In this document: piece after piece, positions 6,542 to 10,218 of the stretch
Layout of the letters: each line of letters opens with the position of its first letter
How positions within the stretch are numbered: the first letter of the stretch is position 1
Source of the DNA: an uncultured Erysipelotrichaceae bacterium
Lineage (GTDB): Bacteria; Bacillota_I; Bacilli_A; Erysipelotrichales; Erysipelotrichaceae
Length of the DNA stretch: 10,218 nucleotides
Assembly (NCBI GenBank): GCA_944325295.1
Contig: CALUZL010000146.1
Coordinates: forward strand, 1 to 10,218
Direction: 5' to 3'
Notes under the pieces: generated by a model
The model's database searches: none
The model's input: the letters and a program-made list of their open reading frames with translations, nothing else
Told to the model about the DNA's origin: nothing
Made by a program: the position numbers and the translations under genes

Positions 6542-8182
6542 TTACATCTTTTCCGGTGCTTCAACACCCAAGAAATCAAGCGCATTTTTTAAGGTGATCT
6601 TTGTAGCCATGACTAAAGCCAGACGCTGTTTAGTCATAGCAGGATTATCCGGATCATTTATCTTATAGGCGCCATAGAACGAATGGAAGTATTGAGCCAA
6701 CTTTTGGATGTAGTTGCAGACTTTGTTTGGTGAGCGCGTCAGAGCGCTGTCGGCAACGACACTTGGAAATTCATTGATGTATTTTAATAGTTCCGTCTCC
6801 TTGTCACTTACCAAAAGATCATAGGTGTCAAGTTTTGAAACCTCGTCGGCCTGCCTTAAGATGATGGAGATGCGGGCGTAGGCGTATTGGGCATAGTACA
6901 CCGGATTTTCATTGGTCTTAGCGCGAGCAAGGTTCAGATCGAAATCCATGTGTGTGTCAAGGGCTTTGGACAAGAAGAAGTAGCGGGCGGCATCGACACC
7001 GATATCCTCGCAAAGCTCTCTGATCGTGACGGCGTTGCCTGTCCGTTTGGACATCTTGATCTCTTCGCCGTTTTCGACAAGTCGCACCATTTGGACGATA
7101 TCGACTTCCAGTGAATCTTTAGGATAGCCCATAGCTTCGATCGCCGCCTTCATGCGCGCGATATAGCCATGATGGTCAGCGCCCCAGATATCGACAAGCT
7201 TCTTGTAGCCTCTTTCAAATTTGTAGATGTGATTGGCGATGTCTGGGGTCAGATAAGTATAAAAACCGTTTGATTTCTTTAAGACACGGTCTTTATCATC
7301 GCCATACGCCGTCGACTTAAACCAGATCGCTCCATCCTCACTGTAAGTCAGGCCTTTGGCGATCATCTTTTCCATGACGGCATCGATCCTGCCCTCGTCG
7401 ACAAGCTTCTTTTCCGAGATCCAGGAATCGAAATCACAGCGGTAAAACTTGAGGTCATCCTCGATCCTTTTCATCTCAAGTCGTTTGCCTTCATCTTTAA
7501 AGAATTGAATGGTCTTTTCGGGATCTTCATTGAGCCATTTGTCACCGTACTCTTCTTTGATCTGCACGGCGATATTGATGATGTCCTGACCATGATAACC
7601 ATCTTCCGGAAGTTTGAAGTCAAGACCGAAGAGTTCGCGATAGCGCGCTTGTACCGATAAGCCCAGCATGTCGATCTGATTGCCGGCATCATTTATGTAG
7701 TATTCACGCAAACAGTCATAACCTGAAGCTTTTAAAAGCCGGCAGACGCTGTCGCCCCAAGCCGCACCCCGGGCATGTCCCAAATGCAAGATCCCGGTCG
7801 GATTGGCGCTGACGTATTCAACTAAGATCGACTGACCTTTTCCCGATTCGTTGTGGCCATAGCGATCGCCTTGATCGATTACGGTATTGATGACATTGGC
7901 AAGCTCAGTCTTCTTGATCCAGAAATTGATGAATCCCGGACCGGCGATCTCGACTCTATCGATTATGTCAAGTCTTTTATTAAGTTCCTCGCATATTTCT
8001 TGGGCAATAATGCGGGGATTATTTTTCAAGACTTTCGTCAAACGCATGGCGATGTTGGTCGCATAGTCGCCGTTATTGCTGTCCTTGGGGATCTCGATCA
8101 TGACATCTTCGACGTCTTGATCATATCTATCTTTTAAGATCGCTTTGATCGTTTCTTTTAATTGGGTTTCAATCTTACTCAT
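6542..8182 (-). CDS. argS: Arginyl-tRNA synthetase
   Basis: Class I synthetase that joins arginine to tRNA-Arg in the cytoplasm. The 546-residue product has the N-terminal Arg-tRNA-synthetase domain (about 5-90) with GDYATNIAMRL (38-48), the signature SANPTGILHLGHARGA (125-140) containing the HIGH-type motif HLGH (133-136), the Asp-rich WGADHHGY (333-340), KMSK (376-379) and an anticodon-binding C-terminal domain from about 430 with AQYAYARI. The length is typical of bacterial ArgS. The start at 8182 is fixed by the Shine-Dalgarno AGAGGAGAG (8187-8195), 6 bases from the ATG. A longer frame to 8236 would add 18 residues unlike the family and run into arcA. It lies 50 bases downstream of arcA on the same strand and ends at a terminator, so the two are probably one transcript. 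In one substitution from the common signature, Ile replaces Pro in NPTGPLH. Confidence 0.97.
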   Translation of the reverse strand: MSKIETQLKETIKAILKDRYDQDVEDVMIEIPKDSNNGDYATNIAMRLTKVLKNNPRIIAQEICEELNKRLDIIDRVEIAGPGFINFWIKKTELANVINTVIDQGDRYGHNESGKGQSILVEYVSANPTGILHLGHARGAAWGDSVCRLLKASGYDCLREYYINDAGNQIDMLGLSVQARYRELFGLDFKLPEDGYHGQDIINIAVQIKEEYGDKWLNEDPEKTIQFFKDEGKRLEMKRIEDDLKFYRCDFDSWISEKKLVDEGRIDAVMEKMIAKGLTYSEDGAIWFKSTAYGDDKDRVLKKSNGFYTYLTPDIANHIYKFERGYKKLVDIWGADHHGYIARMKAAIEAMGYPKDSLEVDIVQMVRLVENGEEIKMSKRTGNAVTIRELCEDIGVDAARYFFLSKALDTHMDFDLNLARAKTNENPVYYAQYAYARISIILRQADEVSKLDTYDLLVSDKETELLKYINEFPSVVADSALTRSPNKVCNYIQKLAQYFHSFYGAYKINDPDNPAMTKQRLALVMATKITLKNALDFLGVEAPEKM

Positions 8183-8186
8183 ACAT

Positions 8187-8195
8187 CTCTCCTCT
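8187..8195 (-). promoter_or_regulatory. Shine-Dalgarno of argS, decides its start
   Basis: AGAGGAGAG on the minus strand, with the AGGAG core 6 bases before the ATG at 8182. A nearer out-of-frame ATG (8184-8186) is too close to be used. This excludes the longer reading that begins inside the arcA stop region. Confidence 0.8.
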
Positions 8196-8232
8196 ATTCG
8201 CCAGATTAATTTATCAAACCGGAGCCAAACAT

Positions 8233-9438
8233 TCAAGCCCCGTCCCGGATAAGCGGCATACTCATGCAGCGCGGACCGCCTCGGCCCCGCGAGAGTTCAC
8301 CACTTGGTATCTTGATCACCTTAAGTCCGTTTTCTTCTAAGATGGCATTGGTGACATCGTTTCTCTCATAGCAGATCACCACTCCCGGCCTTATACAAAG
8401 GGTGTTTGAGCCATCCGACCACTGTTCACGCTCAGCCGTTATATGGTCATTGCCACCACACCTTATAAGACGGATATCATCTCGTCTAAGTTCCCTTTTC
8501 AAGATGTCCTCAAGGCAACCGTCAAGTCTTTTTATCTTCACCCCTCTTGGAGCATCTTCGATCTTAAAGATGCTGAGGGTCGCCAAGATCTTTGGATGGA
8601 TACAAAAGGTACCGTAGTCGACTTGGGTAAAGACGGTATCAAGGTGCATGAAGGCCCGGCTTTTAGGTATGTAGAAAGCCAGGACTTTTTTAATGCCGCT
8701 CTCCTTAAAAAGACGCTTGCTCAAAAGCTCGATCGCATCCGGCTCCGTCCTTTGTGAGATGCCGATCGCCAGTGTATTTTCATCGAGATCAAGGATGTCC
8801 CCACCTTCGATACTGAAGTGGTCATAGCGGTCGTAATACTTTTTGGTGTCTTTGTAGTCCTTGTGATACTTGAAGATGTACTCGCCATAGATCGTCTCCC
8901 GCGATCTGGTCTTTGAGTACATCCGATTTAAGGTTATACCGTTTCCGATAGCGGCAAAGGGATCACGCGTAAAGTAGAGATTGGGCATCGGCGCGATGAC
9001 CATCTTGGATTGAAGCGATATGAGATCGACTAGGGAGTTATAAACCCCGCGGTCAAGCTCATTTAAATTGACCCCTTCCATCGTCTTTAGTACCAATTCT
9101 TTTGGATCGCTTATCGAAGATAGGTGTTTGTAAATGATAGCTTGGTATCTTTTGGTCCTGATGCCCCCTTCGGCGATGTATTGTCTTAAAAAAGCGTCTT
9201 TTACCTCATCGTCTTTTAAGACCTCACCCATGAGATCTTCAAGATAGACGACTTCGACGCCTTCATCTTTCAAGACTTTGGCAAAGATGTCGTGCTCTTG
9301 TCTGGCTCCTTTTAGATAGGGTATGTCATCAAACAGCAATTCCTCTAAAGTATCCGGAGTCAGATTTAAAAGTTCTTTTCCCGGGCGATGCAATAAGACC
9401 TTCTTTAAAACACCGATCTCGCTTTTTACATTTATCAT
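8233..9438 (-). CDS. arcA: Arginine deiminase
   Basis: Hydrolyses arginine to citrulline and ammonia, the first step of the arginine deiminase pathway that yields ATP and protects against acid; cytoplasmic. The 401-residue protein matches family length. It has VLLHRPGKEL (14-23), the FDD motif (36-38), the catalytic TRDPF with D159, EGGDIL with E211, the catalytic MHLDTVF with H265 and D267, and the nucleophile C391 in GRGGPRCMSMP (385-395). All key residues are present. The start at 9438 gives the normal N-terminus; it has no Shine-Dalgarno and sits 6 bases after a TATAAT, suggesting a leaderless mRNA. The next gene is argS, so degradation and charging of arginine are transcribed together. 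arcB, arcC and the arginine-ornithine antiporter are not in this window. No ArgR-type operator could be identified. Confidence 0.96.
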   Translation of the reverse strand: MINVKSEIGVLKKVLLHRPGKELLNLTPDTLEELLFDDIPYLKGARQEHDIFAKVLKDEGVEVVYLEDLMGEVLKDDEVKDAFLRQYIAEGGIRTKRYQAIIYKHLSSISDPKELVLKTMEGVNLNELDRGVYNSLVDLISLQSKMVIAPMPNLYFTRDPFAAIGNGITLNRMYSKTRSRETIYGEYIFKYHKDYKDTKKYYDRYDHFSIEGGDILDLDENTLAIGISQRTEPDAIELLSKRLFKESGIKKVLAFYIPKSRAFMHLDTVFTQVDYGTFCIHPKILATLSIFKIEDAPRGVKIKRLDGCLEDILKRELRRDDIRLIRCGGNDHITAEREQWSDGSNTLCIRPGVVICYERNDVTNAILEENGLKVIKIPSGELSRGRGGPRCMSMPLIRDGA

Positions 9439-9444
9439 ATCTCT

Positions 9445-9450
9445 ATTATA
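9445..9450 (-). promoter_or_regulatory. -10 box for arcA-argS, leaderless spacing
   Basis: A perfect TATAAT on the minus strand, followed by exactly 6 bases (AGAGAT) and the arcA ATG, so the predicted transcription start coincides with the start codon. The -35 position at a 17-base spacer reads TTTTTA, a weak match. No other good promoter was seen between arcA and the divergent gene on this strand. Confidence 0.65.
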
Positions 9451-9498
9451 TCGATTGCGCCCAAAGATAAAAAGATACCCGTCTTTAAAAAGCTTTCA

Positions 9499-9507
9499 TG
9501 ATACAAT
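9499..9507 (+). promoter_or_regulatory. Extended -10 promoter for the membrane-protein gene
   Basis: TGATACAAT fits the extended -10 pattern TGnTAnnnT. The -35 position has no good hexamer, as is usual for extended -10 promoters. The expected transcription start lies at about 9514, which is the A of an ATG opening a 5-codon ORF. Confidence 0.55.
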
Positions 9508-9511
9508 GGGT

Positions 9512-9523
9512 AAATGATCATTT
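9512..9523. repeat. 12-base perfect palindrome AAATGATCATTT
   Basis: A perfect inverted repeat with a GATC centre. It covers the predicted transcription start and the start codon of the 5-codon ORF, so it could be an operator or form a 5-prime hairpin. No binding protein can be named. Confidence 0.5.
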
Positions 9524-9531
9524 CCTTTTAA
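9514..9531 (+). CDS. Possible 5-codon leaderless leader ORF
   Basis: ATG ATC ATT TCC TTT TAA encodes Met-Ile-Ile-Ser-Phe. The ATG lies exactly 6 bases after the -10 hexamer TACAAT, the same spacing as at arcA and the PHP gene. The stop ends 4 bases before the ATG of the membrane-protein gene, which has no Shine-Dalgarno of its own. The reading is too short to prove from composition; support rests only on placement. Confidence 0.3.
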   Translation: MIISF

Positions 9532-9535
9532 AGTT

Positions 9536-9880
9536 ATGAAGCAATTTACTCAAGATTACGCAAACATCAAAAAAGCCATCATCGATGGTCGCTATATCGA
9601 TAATGGCAAAGCGTACCACTTGTGCATATCTAAAGATAAAGCTCTAAGCGACCTTAAAAAATCGCGCTTTTGCAGTGTTCTCTTCAATACAATGATCTAT
9701 TTACTCATCGACATCTTTTTATTCTCTATGGTAATAAATATCGATCTTGGCGATATTCCTTTAGTACTTTTGAGCATCGTTTTGATCAGCGTCCAGATCG
9801 TTTTGATCGGAAAGTATAGTGCCGGTCCCTCTAAATTCTTCTATGGCAAACTCTTAAAAGCCGCTTTTAAAAAAGAGTGA
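9536..9880 (+). CDS. Unrecognised small membrane protein with two helices
   Basis: I do not recognise this 114-residue protein. A charged N-terminal part (1-43), which may be cytoplasmic, holds KKAIIDGRYIDNGKAYHLC (12-30). Two hydrophobic segments follow at about 46-67 and 74-92, then a basic tail (SAGPSKFFYGKLLKAAFKKE). This suggests a helical hairpin with both ends inside. The start at 9536 is the first ATG in frame; the frame is closed by TGA 19 bases upstream. No Shine-Dalgarno is present, but a 5-codon ORF ends 4 bases before it. It is divergent from arcA, sharing a 97-base promoter region, and converges with the flavodiiron gene 15 bases away. The composition and codon use look like those of the neighbours, so it is probably a real gene. 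No function is proposed. Confidence 0.65.
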   Translation: MKQFTQDYANIKKAIIDGRYIDNGKAYHLCISKDKALSDLKKSRFCSVLFNTMIYLLIDIFLFSMVINIDLGDIPLVLLSIVLISVQIVLIGKYSAGPSKFFYGKLLKAAFKKE

Positions 9881-9895
9881 GAACTAAACTGTCTT

Positions 9896-10218
9896 TTACT
9901 TTATATTGCTCGCAAACTTCTTTCCGAATTCATATGCCCGCTCAAGATCTTGCGCTGTCGGTTTGAATTTGACTTTGAAACCATCATCGACTACCTTCAT
10001 CCGCAATTGTTTTAAACGGGCAAGCAGGTTGCCTGCCGCTTCCCCGCTCCAGCCGAAACTGCCAAAGGCGCTGGCCCACTTGCCGCCATGGATGATCGGC
10101 AAAAGAGCTGAAGTCACATCGTATATCGGCTTTAGGGCGTCACCTAGGATCGTTGGTGAACCCAAAAGGAGACCGTCAGCTTTACTGATGGCACAAACTG
10201 TAGTATCTATATCATCTT
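9896..10218 (-). CDS. Flavodiiron (FprA-family) protein, C-terminal part, cut by window edge
   Basis: The last 107 residues of an A-type flavoprotein, which reduces oxygen to water or nitric oxide to nitrous oxide in anaerobes, using a metallo-beta-lactamase-like diiron domain and an FMN-binding flavodoxin domain. Only the flavodoxin domain is here. The frame is open from the window edge (reading DDIDTTVCAISKADGLLLGS) without a stop. The FMN-binding motifs are LLLGSPTILGDALKPI and then FGSFGWSGEAAGNLL, the latter highly typical of this family. The C-terminus FKPTAQDLERAYEFGKKFA also matches. The diiron domain should lie beyond the right edge. A bare flavodoxin or a flavodoxin-domain oxidoreductase is the alternative, but GWSGE favours FprA. 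A TTG at 10165 is inside the domain and is not the start. Confidence 0.85.
   Translation of the reverse strand, partial: DDIDTTVCAISKADGLLLGSPTILGDALKPIYDVTSALLPIIHGGKWASAFGSFGWSGEAAGNLLARLKQLRMKVVDDGFKVKFKPTAQDLERAYEFGKKFASNIK

Noticed and set aside
8183..8236. 18-residue N-terminal extension of ArgS
   Set aside because: It overlaps the arcA stop, has no family similarity, and a good Shine-Dalgarno lies right before the ATG at 8182.
9871..9897. AAAAGA/TCTTTT inverted repeat between the convergent membrane-protein and flavodiiron genes as a terminator
   Set aside because: Only A-T rich pairs with a 15-base loop; too weak to call, although some terminator is expected here.
1..10218. CRISPR array, tRNA, rRNA, insertion sequence or phage genes
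   Set aside because: No regularly spaced repeats, cloverleaf sequences, transposase motifs, terminal inverted repeats or integrase were seen on either strand.

Overview
The window reads as a moderately AT-rich Gram-positive (Bacillota) chromosome, most likely an anaerobic or microaerophilic, host-associated bacterium of the Erysipelotrichia or a Mollicutes-related lineage. The supporting signs are Firmicutes-type capsule glycosyltransferases, an arginine deiminase next to arginyl-tRNA synthetase, an FprA-type flavodiiron protein, strong -10 boxes with poor -35 boxes, and TGA used as a true stop (so not Mycoplasma code). The lineage is inference; no rRNA or other phylogenetic marker was seen.

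Left half (1-5190, minus strand, read right to left): one tightly packed polysaccharide operon. It runs flippase (Wzx type), GT2 glycosyltransferase, second GT2 glycosyltransferase, O-antigen polymerase/ligase-like membrane protein (Wzy type), then a third GT2 gene. Junctions are ATGA overlaps, 1-base gaps or an 11-base overlap. The genes make sugar repeat units (GT2), export them (flippase) and probably polymerise them (Wzy), as for a capsule or exopolysaccharide. The third GT2 hits an in-frame TAA after 59 codons, after which the reading frame still looks like GT2.

Middle (5190-6541): a 200-base divergent intergenic region with small hairpins, then a plus-strand pair: a PHP-domain phosphatase of the histidinol-phosphatase type and a DUF1294 small membrane protein 4 bases behind it. 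A hairpin with a T-tract ends the converging argS transcript.

Right half (6542-10218): arcA (arginine deiminase) followed by argS, minus strand, 50 bases apart and sharing a promoter just before arcA. Divergent from arcA is an unrecognised two-helix membrane protein. The window ends in the C-terminal flavodoxin domain of a flavodiiron protein (minus, cut by the window edge).

The most interesting pattern is in gene starts. The transcription units whose beginnings are visible all have a -10 hexamer almost touching an ATG: exactly 6 bases at arcA, at the PHP gene and at a 5-codon mini-ORF, and 9 bases at the flippase. None has a usable Shine-Dalgarno sequence, whereas genes inside the minus-strand operons have strong ones. 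This is the expected signature of leaderless mRNAs. The 5-codon leaderless mini-ORF ends 4 bases before the membrane-protein gene, suggesting stop-and-restart translation.
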